Shown piece after piece: positions 13,801-24,779 of a stretch of DNA of 64,000 nt. The position numbers and the translations under genes were made by a program. This stretch comes from Mesostigma viride. Its lineage: Eukaryota > Streptophyta > Mesostigmatophyceae > Mesostigmatales > Mesostigmataceae. Position 1 is the first letter of the stretch, and each line of letters starts with the position of its first letter. The DNA lies in contig RPFO01001997.1 in NCBI GenBank assembly GCA_009746045.1, positions 62,001 through 126,000 of the forward strand. Reading direction: 5' to 3'. The notes below the pieces were generated by a model. It was given only the letters and a program-made list of their open reading frames with translations, was not told the origin of the DNA and searched no databases.

Positions 13801-15749
13801 CGCAGGTGCGCGCGTGCGGGAAACAGCTGGATCCCAGGTGGGACGTGGGGCAGCTCACGCAGGAGCTGCGGCGGAGGCTGGAGCTGCTCGGGCCAGAGAA
13901 GGCCCAGGGTTTTGTCCCCGCGCAGTCGGAGCGCCTGAAGGTTCGGCTCATGATGTCGGGGTTTCACGGGAGTAGTAAATATCATGAAGTAATTAGAGTG
14001 TAGGGCTTGTGCCCGCGCACTCCGGAGTGCTGAAGGTGCGTAGCGGAAACCTAGGGCAGCGGAAGGTGCGAGGATTTAGGAATGCTCATGATGGTGGATG
14101 TAGGAATGATCCTACATAGGATGTAGGAATGCTGATGATGTAGGGGTCTCGTGGCTGTAGTTAATATCTTGAAGTGTTTAGAGTGTAGGGTTTGTGGTTG
14201 TAGGATGGCACGGTATAGGGCCATCGGAGGAAGGGGGCACAGTAGAGGGTGCTATTTGATAGAGGTCTCTAGCATAGGGTACTCCCGTGGTGAGTATGCA
14301 AGGCGTGAGCGCTACTGGTCTTAGACAAGTACTTTTGATGATAGTCCTATCCTTGATTACATCCATGATGCCCCTGTCCCACCCACGGACTACGTCATTG
14401 TTTCTTTTTCCATCTTCACCATATCGTCCAATGTGTGTACATTGGTCCGCCTCGCACATCTGTGCCAACCCTTGTGTAGCCCTGGTGAACCCCGCATATC
14501 TCTGCCCACCCTATCTCTGTGCCAACCCTTGTGTAGCCCTAGTGAACCCCGCATATCTCTGCCCACCCTATCTCTGTGCCAACCCTTGTGTAGCCCTGGT
14601 GAACCCCGCATATCTCTGCCCACCCTATCTCTGCCCACCAGACATGTAGCACAGCTGGCGCATGAGGCGCGGGACATCCAGGTCCATGTCCAGGTCAAGC
14701 TGCTGCAGCATGCCATAGTCGTCATCGTCGGACGAATGGTATGAAATCGATCCCCCCCCCCCCCCATGCTACCCCAGTTCGCAGCTGGTGCGTGAGGCGC
14801 AGGGCATGCCCTCGTCAAGTGGCCGCAGTTTGCCGTAATTAGATATTACAATATCACATGCCCCCCCCTGCGACCCCAACCTCCTATCATGTGCCGCAGC
14901 TGGTGCGTGAGGCGCAGGACATCCTGGTAAAGCGCCTGCCGTGCTTTATGGACCTGCTGCACCTTGTGCGGGAGGAGTACGAGAGTGCTTTCGAGCTCGC
15001 GGCGGCCAACCTGCGGTAAGCAGGGTCCATAGAAAAACGGCTCACCAGTAATTATTAGGTCACTGTAATAGTGTTGGGATATTTATTGGGCCCGAGATTG
15101 AGTGACCATGGTCACCCAATCTCGGGCCCAATAGCAGGTCAGTCTGGTGCGGGGGTTTTCAGCTTGTGTCTCTGAATTTTATTTTTTTGAATATGTTTGT
15201 CTCTTCCATCTTGATATAGTAAACGGTCACCCTAACCCTGATCTGATACTCGGTCACTCTAACCAAGGTCCTGATGAGCGAGGCGCTGTAATCGTGATCC
15301 ACATCGTTCGCGGCTGGTCCCCTATCCTCCTGCCTTCTCGTGGCGCTCTACCTCGCTACCCATTTCTCCTCCTCCTCCTCCTCCTCCTCCTCCTCCTCCT
15401 CCTCCTCCTCCTCCTCCTCCTCCTCCTCCTCCTCCTCCTCCTCCTCCTCCTCCTCCTCCTCCTCCTCCTCCTCCTCCTCCTCCTCCTCCTCCTCCTCCTC
15501 CTCCTCCTCCTCCTCCTCCTCCTCCTCCTCCTCCTCCTCCTCCTCCTCCTCCTCCTCCTCCTCCTCCTCCTCCTCCTCCTCCTCCTCCTCCTTCCTCCTC
15601 CTCCTGCTCCTCCTCCTCCTCCTCCTCCTCCTCCTCCTCCTCCTCCTCCTCCTCCTCCTCCTCCTCCTCCTCCTCCTCCTCCTCCTCCTCCTCCTCCTCC
15701 TCCTCCTCCTCCTCCTCCTCCTCCTCCTCCTCCTCCTCCTCCTCCTCCT

Positions 15750-15790
<41 letters not shown>

Positions 15791-18700
15791 TCCGCCTCCA
15801 CCTTCGCCTCCTTTTACTTATACCTTATACCTTCCATGTTCTCCCCACCCGTGCCTTCTTTCCCCCCTTCCGCCTTCCCCCCACCTTCACGATCGCGTAT
15901 CCCACCTTTCTCACCCGCCAGCCTTTTTCCCCCTCCCTGTCTTCGTCCCTCTAATGGTATGTCCTTGCCTTCCTCTCGCCCTCTTCAATCATCTCATAAA
16001 CTCGCTCTCAGAAACTACCCCTCATAAATACCCCCTCATAAATCCCCCTCCTAAATGCCCCCTCCTAAACGCCCCCTCTATAACTCGCCCTCATAAACAC
16101 GCCCTCACCAAATCCCCCTTTCCAGCGAGAGCATGGTGGCCAAGTCGCACCAGGCGGCGCAAGCTGAGCTGGACCGGTTGCGTCACGAGCATAAGGTCGC
16201 CCTCAAGGAGCTGCGCGCGGCACGCAACATGCTGGACGACCAGAAGCGCGTGCAGAGGGACGCAGAGATGGAGACGGCGCGTGAGATCCTGCACCTGAGC
16301 GCCAGCCTGGGTGGGTGTGCTACACATGAGCATGCATCCTGCGGTTGGGATATAGTGACTAAGCATGCATCCTGCGGTTGGGATAGAGTGACTAGTGGAC
16401 TTGAGGGGAGGGATGTTGAGATGGAGGTAGGCGCGGGCGCTGCACCGTAGCGCGAGCCTGGGTAGCAGCGACCTTCGTCTAAGGTTTTTCCTAGGGGGAC
16501 TTGATTGGATGAATACATGGAAAGATGAGACATTTTCATGACATGATACTGCACAGTAGTATGTTTCTGGCACGCTGACGGCAGCTGTGCCCGGACGGCG
16601 ACCTTCGTATGGTCCACAGAGCTCATGTTGCCGCCATTATTTATGCATGTGGTAATCATAATTGTTACCACATAGCATTATCTTTCAACGCAGTCGAGAT
16701 CCAATGCAGGCCCTTCTAATGGCGTAGCGACCACCACCGCCATTTCAAGGGTTTGACGTTCGTACACTTGTGTGTGATCTCATGGGTTGGATGTTCGTAC
16801 ACTTGTGTGTGATCTCATGGGTTGGATGTTCGTGCACTTGTGTGTGATCTCATGGGTTGGATGTTCGTGAACTTGTGTGTGATCTCATGGGTTTGATGTT
16901 CGTGCACTTGCGTGTGATCTCATGGGTTGGATGTTCGTGAACTTGTGTGTGATCTCATGGGTTTGATGTTCGTGCACTTGCGTGTGATCTCATGGGTTTG
17001 ATGTTCGTGCACTTGTGTGTGATCTCATGGGTTTGATGTTCGTGCACTTGCGTGTGATCTCATGGGTTTGATGTTCGTACACTTGTGTGTGATCTCATGG
17101 GTTGGATGTTCGTGCACTTGTGTGTGATCTCATGGGTTCGATGTTCGTGCACTTGTGTGTGATCTCATGGGTTTGATGTTCGTGCACTTGTGTGTGATCT
17201 CATGGGTTTGATGTTCGTGCACTTGCGTGTGATCTCATGGGTTTGATGTTCGTGCACTTGTGTGTGATCTCGTGACGTTTGTTCGTGCACTTGCGTGTGA
17301 TCTCATGGGTTTGATGTTCGCCCACTTGTGTGTGATCTCATGGGTTGGATGTTCGTGAACTTGCGTGCGATCTCGTGACGTTTGTTAGTGCACTTGCGTG
17401 TGATCTCATGGGTTTGATGTTCGTGCACTTGTGTGTGATCTCATGGGTTCGATGTTCGTGCACTTGTGTATGATCTCATGGGTTTGATGTTCGTGCACTT
17501 GTGTGCGATCTCATGGGTTTGATGTTCGTGCACTTGTGTGTGATCTCATGGGTTTGATGTTCGTGCACTTGTGTGTGATCTCATGGGTTCGATGTTCGTA
17601 CACTTGTGTGTGATCTCAAGGGTTTGATGTTCGTGCACTTGTGTGCGATCTCATGGGTTTGATGTTCGTGCACTTGTGTGCGATCTCGTGACGTTTGTTC
17701 GTGCACTTGTGTGTGATCTCATGGGTTTGATGTTCGTGCCCTTGTGTGCGATCTCATGGGTTTGATGTTCGTGCACTTGTGTGTGATCTCATGGGTTTGA
17801 TGTTCGTGCACTTGTGTATGATCTCATGGGTTGGATGTTCGTGCACTTGTGTGTGATCTCATGGGTTCGATGTTCGTGCACTTGTGTGCGATCTCATGGG
17901 TTTGATGTTCGTGCACTTGTGTGCGATCTCGTGACGTTTGTTCGTGCACTTGTGTGTGATCTCATGGGTTTGATGTTCGTGCCCTTGTGTGTGATCTCAT
18001 GGGTTTGATGTTCGTGCACTTGTGTGTGATCTCGTGACGTTTGTTAGTGCACTTGTGTGTGATCTCATGGGTTTGATGTTCGTGCACTTGTGTGTGATCT
18101 CATGGGTTTGATGTTTGTGCACTTGTGTGTGATCTCATGGGTTTGATGTTCGTACACTTGTGTGTGATCTCATGGGTTTGATGTTCGTGCACTTGTGTGT
18201 GATCTCATGGGTTTGATGTTTGTGCACTTGTGTGTGATCTCATGGGTTTGATGTTCGTGCACTTGTGTGTGATCTCATGGGTTTGATGTTCGCCCACTTG
18301 TGCGTGATCTCATGGGTTGGATGCTCGTACACTTGTGTGCGATCTCATGGGTTTGATGTTCGCCCACTTGTGCGTGATCTCATGGGTTGGATGTTCGTAC
18401 ACTTGTGTGCGATCTCGTGGGTTCGATGTTCGTGCACTTGTGTGTGATCTCATGGGTTGGATGTTCGTGCACTTGTGTATGATCTCATGGGTTTGATGTT
18501 CGTACACTTGTGTGCGATCTCGTGGGTTTGATGTTCGTGCACTTGCGTGTGATCTCATGGGTTTGATGTTCGTGCACTTGTGTATGATCTCATGGGTTTG
18601 ATGTTCGTACACTTGTGTGCGATCTCGTGGGTTTGATGTTCGTGCACTTGTGTGTGATCTCATGGGTTCGATGTTTGTGCACTTGTGTGCGATCTCGTGG

Positions 18701-21700
18701 GTTTGATGTTCGTGCACTTGTGTGTGATCTCATGGGTTTGATGTTCGTGCACTTGTGTGTGATCTCATGGGTTTGATGTTCGTACACTTGTGTGCGATCT
18801 CGTGGGTTTGATGTTCGTGCACTTGTGTGTGATCTCATGGGTTTGATGTTCGTGCACTTGTGTGTGATCTCATGGGTTTGATGTTCGTGCACTTGCGTGT
18901 GATCTCATGGGTTTGATGTTCGTGCACTTGCGTGTGATCTCATGGGTTTGATGTTCGTGCACTTGTGTGTGATCTCATGGGTTTGATGTTCGTGCACTTG
19001 TGTGTGATCTCATGGGTTTGATGTTCGTGCACTTGTGTGTGATCTCGTGGGTTTGATGTTCGTGCACTTGTGTGTGATCTCATGGGTTTGATGTTCGTGC
19101 ACTTGTGTATGATCTCATGGGTTTGATGTTCGTACACTTGTGTGCGATCTCGTGGGTTTGATGTTCGTGCACTTGTGTGTGATCTCATGGGTTTGATGTT
19201 TGTGCACTTGTGTGTGATCTCATGGGTTGGATGTTCGTACACTTGTGTGTGATCTCGTGACGTTTGAACCAACAGCGGGGAACTAGAGCTGCATGCTTGA
19301 CCTTCATGGTCTGCTGAGCCCCGGTCTTGAACAACGGGTTCTCACCTTGTAGTCTTCTGGCTTTGTGTTCTGGCTCGATGTTGCAACCAACAGCGGAGAG
19401 CTACAGCAACGTGAGGGACTTGCTGCTCATGCTCAACGCGGCGCAGCAGGGGCGCGTCGACATCCGCACGCTCAACGTGAAGAAGGTGTGTGTGCCTGTT
19501 TTTTTAGGGCATATGAGTCACAGGCAGAATGTGGCCAATGTGACATCCGCATGCTGGACGTGAAGGTGTGTGGGAGGGGCGGACTGATGGGCGTGAGCAA
19601 GGGGGGCAGGGGAATAAGTAAAAGAGTGGCCCGTGTGCATCCGCGGGCTCAACATGAAGAAGGTGAAGGGGGGGGGGGGGTATAAGTTAACTAGCGGCAC
19701 TTGTACATCCATCGGCAAGCCCAAGAGGGTGAGGACGGGGGGAGGGGGTTCGTGATGGGCTTAGGGGCGAAGCCGATGGTGGGCGCTCGGAAATGTGTGC
19801 GCTTGATGTGCAGATGGTGGGCGGGCAGAGGGGGGCTAAGGGGTGTTATGGTGAAGCACAACCTATATGTACACCCCGCCACGTGCATGTTCCTATGGCC
19901 TTTCTTGTGCAAGCTATAGATAAAAGAGGTTTTTCAGCTGACACATTGTGAGGAGTATTGTTAGTTAGTGTTGTTATCATTCGCTATTATTATTATTATT
20001 ATTATTATTAGCTTGTGTTTTTAGTTACTTAGCATTATTAGTAATTTCTTATCATTATGAGGGGGGGGGGTCATGCGGTAGCAACGTGAGATCAAGTAAT
20101 ACGAGTTGTGTGTGTTGCCTGATTGGCCCTTGCGGGCATCCTTGCTTCTTGCGGTTGATCTGGCTGGCACTCGCTCTTGTTACCTCTCAACGGCCTTACC
20201 CTTCACTCTTGTTAACACCTGGCTGGTGGTGGCCCCAATACCTCTCCTACCCCACACACGCACACACACCACCCCCCTGCAGGCAATTGAGCTATTGGCG
20301 CGTTCGCAGGAGCGTCAGCGCCAACTGGGGCAGAAGCACGCGCAGAGCCGGCAAGCGGCCATGCTTCTGGACCCTAGTGCACCAGCGCCGATGGAGGAGG
20401 ACTTCGACGATTTGCTCACGGCACCCACGGACGATTTTGATGGTACGATTTGCTCGCTGCCTATCTGGTGCTGATGGTGCACTCTCTGCGCTGCCTATCT
20501 GGTGCTGATGGTGCACCCTATCCGCTACAAATCTTGTACTTTTCATGCGTTGCCTGCGGTCCGCCCGCTGCTATGGTACGCCTGCTGAGCACAGGCACCA
20601 GCGAGTCTGTTGGTACGCGGCACTACTCTAGTACTTGCTACAGTATTCTAGTAGCTCCTATACTATGGCGCTTCATGTAGTATTATGATAAATGAATACA
20701 TACTTTTACTACTCTAGTACTTGCTACAGTATTCTAGTAGCTCCTATACTATGGCGCTTCATGTAGTATTATGATAAATGAATACATACTTTTACTACTC
20801 TAGTACTTGCTACAGTATTCTAGTACCTCCTATACTGTGGCGCTTCATGTAGTATTATGATAAATGAATACATACTTTTAATACTCTAGTACGTCATGTA
20901 CCAACTGCTCACCTCAGACCCAACGAGTCCGAACGTACGGCTGCCTTAATGGTGCCTTAATGATGGTTTCATTGTAATGCGGCTTTTCCTGCATCTGCAA
21001 CTCCAGATGACCATTCCGTTCTGTAGGGATGAATGGGGTGTGGAGGTTTTAGTGTGCCCTGTGCAAGCGCACGTTGTGTGCTTCCAAGATTTGTTTCCTT
21101 GCTTCCAGTAAGTATTCGCTGTTGTGCGCCTTCGTATTTACTGTTTTGTTTCACGGTGCCCTGATCGCCCTGTAAAGTGGGCATGTAGTGTAGTGGATGG
21201 TACTAGTGAAACAAACGGTATGTACGTTCACGCACAAACAGTATCTTTTCTGGCCTCAATAATGTACATTTTCCCTCACTGCTCACGAAGCTTTTTGCTT
21301 GCTTACATGAGCCAGGACGAAAACTTGTAACATGCATCCTTCAAATGTCCGCATCAAATGCTGGTTGCCTCGTTGACTTACACATACATGGGCTTTGGCG
21401 TGTAATCTTGAAACAAGTCCTTAAAATGTCCGCATAAATGCTGGTTGTCTCCTTGGTCTGCCCAGACATGGGCCTGGGTGAGTCCACTGAAACGTCGACT
21501 TAAATATGAACTGACAGCTAACAATGTTCACACATATGCTGGCTGGTTGCCTCGCTGGCATGTGCAGACTTTGGGCTGGACGAGTACATGACGGAGCGCC
21601 AGCACGCACGCTCCCCTCAGAGCGTGCCCGTTCTCAACCTTAATGGTGCCGTGCCCTTGCTCAGCCTTGGCGCAACCAAGGGGGAGGCGGCCAACGGGGC

Positions 21701-21731
21701 CGCTGCCATGCAGGAGCAGACACAGCAGTGA
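10895..21731 (+). CDS. Gene B: uncharacterised Ser/Pro-rich coiled-coil protein, paralogue of gene A
   Basis: Exon model: 10895-11224, 12389-12732, 13637-13940, 14900-15015, 16126-16310, 19394-19485, 20283-20442, 21568-21731. The exons sum to 1695 nt (564 residues plus TGA) with consistent phases. Residues 1 to about 260 are Ser/Pro/Asn-rich and low complexity. From about residue 275 the sequence is charged and helical (LVKRLPCFMDLLHLVREEYE, then a Lys/Arg/Glu-rich coiled coil in exon 5 and SYSNVRDLLLMLNAAQ in exon 6). The C-terminus has an acidic patch, EEDFDDLLTAPTDDFDDFGL, that spans the exon 7/8 junction and supports that splice. I do not recognise the family. The start is uncertain: an in-frame TGA lies at 10838, so ATG 10895 is the first ATG, but an acceptor at 10880 is an alternative. 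The donor after exon 3 (AAG|GTTCGG) is weak, but its position matches the paralogue (ERLK| against KRLE|). Introns are long and filled with tandem repeats. Confidence 0.78.
11331..12103. repeat. 10-bp minisatellite, about 77 copies, gene B intron 1
   Basis: AGTGCTCCCT repeated almost perfectly. ATTGCTCCCT variants are concentrated at both ends (11350-11430 and 12040-12100), which suggests expansion from the middle. Confidence 0.95.
13027..13325. repeat. 12-bp minisatellite, about 25 copies, gene B intron 2
   Basis: TGCCTACCTTGC repeated with no visible variants until the last unit. Confidence 0.95.
13398..13518. repeat. 60-bp tandem duplication
   Basis: Two identical copies of the segment beginning CTCCTTCTAGTATTTATC (13399 and 13459), in gene B intron 2. 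Confidence 0.9.
14461..14640. repeat. 57-bp repeat, 3 copies, gene B intron 3
   Basis: Units begin TGTGCCAACCCTTGTGTAGC at 14461, 14518 and 14575. Confidence 0.9.
15085..15132. repeat. 48-nt near-perfect palindrome in gene B intron 4
   Basis: ATTGGGCCCGAGATTG, then GTGACCATGGTCAC at the centre, then CAATCTCGGGCCCAAT. The two 24-nt arms differ at one position. It begins 70 nt after the exon 4 donor. Confidence 0.85.
15361..15790. repeat. (CTC)n trinucleotide array with (CCG)n end, gene B intron 4
   Basis: About 390 bp of CTC with one TTC and one TGC interruption, then about 12 CCG units. It is pyrimidine-rich on the gene B transcript, 340 bp before the exon 5 acceptor. The long Leu or Ser frames across it are artefacts. 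Confidence 0.95.
16746..19262. repeat. 35-bp minisatellite, about 72 copies, gene B intron 5
   Basis: Unit ACTTGTGTGTGATCTCATGG then GTTTGATGTTCGTGC, with G/T and C/T variants and a shorter unit containing GATCTCGTGACGTTTGTTC scattered through (17270, 17370, 17690, 17935, 18035, 19255). It makes up most of a 3.1-kb intron. Confidence 0.95.
20624..20895. repeat. 86-bp repeat, 3 copies, gene B intron 7
   Basis: Units begin TACTCTAGTACTTGCTACAG at 20624, 20710 and 20796, plus a partial fourth. Confidence 0.9.
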
Positions 21732-23594
21732 GGCTTGTTCAATCATTTACAACGGCCCTCGCAAGGCAACCCTTTGTTTCTTTTTTTTACGAACTGAAGA
21801 TTAAAGGGGGCTGGTTTCTGATCATGTTGCAGAAATGGGAAATCCTCCCCCCCTTGCGTTTGCCGGGCAAGGCAACCACAGCAAGCTAAGCTACGCCCAA
21901 GCAAGCGGATCCCATATGATGGCCTAGGCTTTGCGTGGGCTGCCTCTGTCCTGGGAGCGGCAGAGAAGGGGGTCCGGGGTCACCCGCGTGACGAATAGGG
22001 AAGGCATCCCTACTTTCGGCATCGATGATTCACCGAGTGCCTGTCCGGTTGGTGCAGAGCGCGCTGACGAGAAGGGTCGGACCAAGCGTTTGGACGCAAG
22101 GTCGAAAAGGCCAAAGATCATCAAGGTCACAACGGTCTATGACCTAGCTGGCTGCCCCAGCAGATCTGGCCACGCGCATTGCCTCAAGGTGCTTCAGCGA
22201 CCAAGCTCATTCAGAAGAGCAGGCCGGGACAGCTTGCGCCTCGCAAGGGCGGCCCCTTCAGAAGGGGTCCACCCGCAGTGACCATACAGTGACCATGACC
22301 AGTATACTGGGCTTCGCGATGGCGAACACCACCCCTTCCCAAAATGGGGCCGCGTTGCCCAGCTCCGTGGCTAAGTTGGCCAAAGGGAGCTGTGTGCATG
22401 CTGTAGACATCATGACCGTTCTGTGGGCGTCTCTCAGCCAAGAGGGTGTCATGCGTGGCCCATATCAGCCCCCTTTGGCACATCGTCTCTCATCCGCCGT
22501 GCGGTGCTGAGCTGGGCTCTGCCTTCCTTGGCGACACTGGTTCTTGGCGCCCGTGATCTCATGCAGTGGGACACGCTGGCTGTTGTGCTGGCCGACGAGT
22601 CCAAGAGCTAGCGGAAGTTGCAAGACTTGGGAGATTCAGGCTTGGTCCCCCCGGGAGTCATCTGGGCATTTCTGGAAAACGTTTGCATTTCTGCACAAGC
22701 TTTGCATTTCTGCACAAGCTTCGCGTTTCGGAGCTTTGCAAGGCAAGGTGCCCTTATTTGTGGTGCCAATATTGTGGCTTTCAAGCTTGGTGCCCTTGCA
22801 TTATGCCAAAGAGGCGGCTACGCAGGCAGCTCAAGCGCTTTCTGCTGCGCCCCTCATCGCCAGTAACCAGCTGGTGTTATTTGAGTCCTGTTCATTTTAC
22901 TCTCGAGTGTTGCTCTGTTCAAGTCTTCTTCGAGTGTCATTGGTGCTTGACGATCATAGTTACAGCGATCCCCCGACTAAGCCCCCATCTTTGCCCTGTC
23001 CGCGGCTTGAGAGCTGAACATAACTGACTGCATGATTGGCTGGACATGGCGCGGCCATAATAATTGGTAAGAAGAAGCCCATGAGGTAGCCCAACATTGG
23101 TTTGGAGTCGCATGGGTGAAACAATGGATCAAAAGGCCTGCTGCCTTGCCAATCAGTGCCGCAAGGGCGTACTTGTACATAAATAATGTCGGGGGTTGAC
23201 CTAAATATTACTGACATGCAGTGATTGTTTGCGAGTAGGCTATACATGTATGTGTGGGATGAGTATGGGAGGGAGTGATCTGCTGACTGTTCCAAGCCTG
23301 TATTTGGGCCTAAACATGCAGCTAGCATGTCTGCATGACATAGACATTGGGGGGTTCGCGAGTATATATTAGTTTTGATATTGTCTCACTTAATATTAGT
23401 TGTCTTACTCAACAGTGTCATTCTTATCTAAGCGAAAGCAACTTTTGTGTAATGGGGTCACCCACGAGTTCAGTAAGGAGCGAGTTTGAAGGATACATAT
23501 TTGGAGCACGCACAGTGATTCCCGGGCCGCTCTTCAGCGCGCAAATGAGCACCGGCCTCCCCAGTACAGATCCGGGTGGGCGTCCGATGTTTTG
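21732..23594. other. Intergenic, no supported gene
   Basis: Downstream of gene B. Several 60-150 codon frames exist (for example 22544-23017 plus) but none resembles a protein or carries splice support. A short duplication TTTGCATTTCTGCACAAGC lies at 22681-22725. Confidence 0.5.
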
Positions 23595-23825
23595 TAAGAT
23601 TAAAATTAAATTGGAACATATCTCCGTTGGGAGTACATGTAGCACATATCCCTGAGAAGCTAGGGGCATATGGCTTTTAATACATTCTGGGCTACTTCCT
23701 GCGCATGCAAGGGTTGGGTGTAAACTGCACCTGCTCTGGGTGCACAAGGTGCACCTGCACCACTAGGTACTCCAGCAGCTAAGGTGCGGACATAGGGTGG
23801 AAGATCATCATGGCTACACCCAGAT
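23595..23825 (-). mobile_element. LINE 3' UTR fragment
   Basis: The minus strand matches the 3' UTR at 40900-41130 (GGGCTACTTCCTGC, AGATCATCATGGCTA and the 3' stem CTCCGTTGGGAGTACATGT on plus), with an AT-rich tail at 23599-23612. It is truncated on both functional sides. Confidence 0.5.
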
Positions 23826-23829
23826 GTTG

Positions 23830-24490
23830 CTGGATGACCTACTGGTCCCAGCCTAGTTTGAATACCGCATCCACTCTCTCTCCCTTCTTTGGACTGCCAT
23901 GCAGAACAAGACGCGGTGGCAGAAGATTGTGAAGGCTCACACACCCGACCCTGTGGGCAAGCCACCTCCCCCCAAGAGGAGGAGGCGTTTTGATGAGTAG
24001 GGTAGTTAGGATTTTTCTAGACTAGGTAAGTAAGTAAGTAGTAAGTACTTGCGTGTCATGCGCAAAGGCATGCCACGGAGTACTATGCTAATCTCATTAG
24101 AAAAATAATTACACAAAAGTTTAAACAAATATCGTCTGCATCATCCCCCAACCGTTAAGCACTAGATGGGGATGTAATCCTCATCCGAGCTGTCCTCTAC
24201 TGTAATGGCAGACGAGGCGGTAGTGTAGCGGCTATCCTCAGTCAGGACCAATAACCTCGACCTGCGGACTTCTACCCTGGCTAGCAACGGGCCGCGGGGC
24301 CCGTGGGGAGAAAACAGGAGCATACCCCTCGGGAAGGTGCTTATCGCAGATGGCAGCCCAGATCTAGGTAGATAATAAGCGTTAGGTTAGTTCGATTACG
24401 CGGCTCTCTCCACTCCACCATCCATCAAGGAATATGTGCTACATGATCTCCCCACGGAGGCATGTTATAATTTAATTAAATTTTTTTATC
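23830..24490 (+). mobile_element. LINE fragment: ORF2 C-terminal end and 3' UTR
   Basis: The plus frame ending TAG at 24000 reads AMQNKTRWQKIVKAHTPDP then a PPPPKRRRRFDE terminus. It parallels 38735-38835 (DKKRWKTIVQAHTPAPVCKP ... KRKGRFAE) and the minus copy at 25060-24905. A 3' UTR follows to the stem/tail at 24435-24490. The basic end is the C-terminus of the reverse-transcriptase protein in this family. Confidence 0.55.
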
Positions 24491-24778
24491 ATCATGGCTA
24501 AACCATGGCTAGGGCATGGCATCTCAGCAGAGAGTAGCTCTCTGCATAGGCTTGGCTAAATTCTTAATGCATCATCCGTGGGGAGTCCCATCATAGGCAC
24601 ACATGCGCATAGGCGTGGGCAACGTGCTAAGCTGAGCCTGACGAATCTACACTACTGTTATTAAATTCCCTAGGCTGGTGTTGCTGGGGTGGCAGGGGGC
24701 GCCTGCCAGTGCTTGCACATGGTCGCCCCCCTCCAGTATACCGGCTTCCCCCCTTCGGGACCTCTGCCGGAGCTGGAG
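24490..24778 (-). mobile_element. LINE ORF1 end plus 3' UTR fragment
   Basis: The minus-strand sequence matches the last codons of ORF1 (segment for YWKGA...HKPWQA, 24778-24690) and the following 3' UTR as in 26590-26350. It lies between a plus copy (ends 24490) and a minus copy (tail at 24780). Three fragments with different orientations abut within 700 bp. Confidence 0.5.
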
Positions 24779-24779
24779 G

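Noticed and set aside
15147-16298. Long poly-Leu/poly-Pro, poly-Ser and poly-Glu frames across 15.3-15.8 kb
   Set aside because: They are translations of a (CTC)n/(CCG)n microsatellite inside gene B intron 4.
16746-19262. CRISPR-like array (35-bp units)
   Set aside because: No unique spacers between repeats, and the host is eukaryotic; it is a plain minisatellite.
22544-23017. 157-codon plus frame downstream of gene B
   Set aside because: No domain, no splice context, and overlapping open frames of similar length.
24162-24323. 53-codon minus frame ending SSDEDYIPI
   Set aside because: Looks protein-like but sits in a LINE 3' UTR region with no homologue or splice support that I can see.
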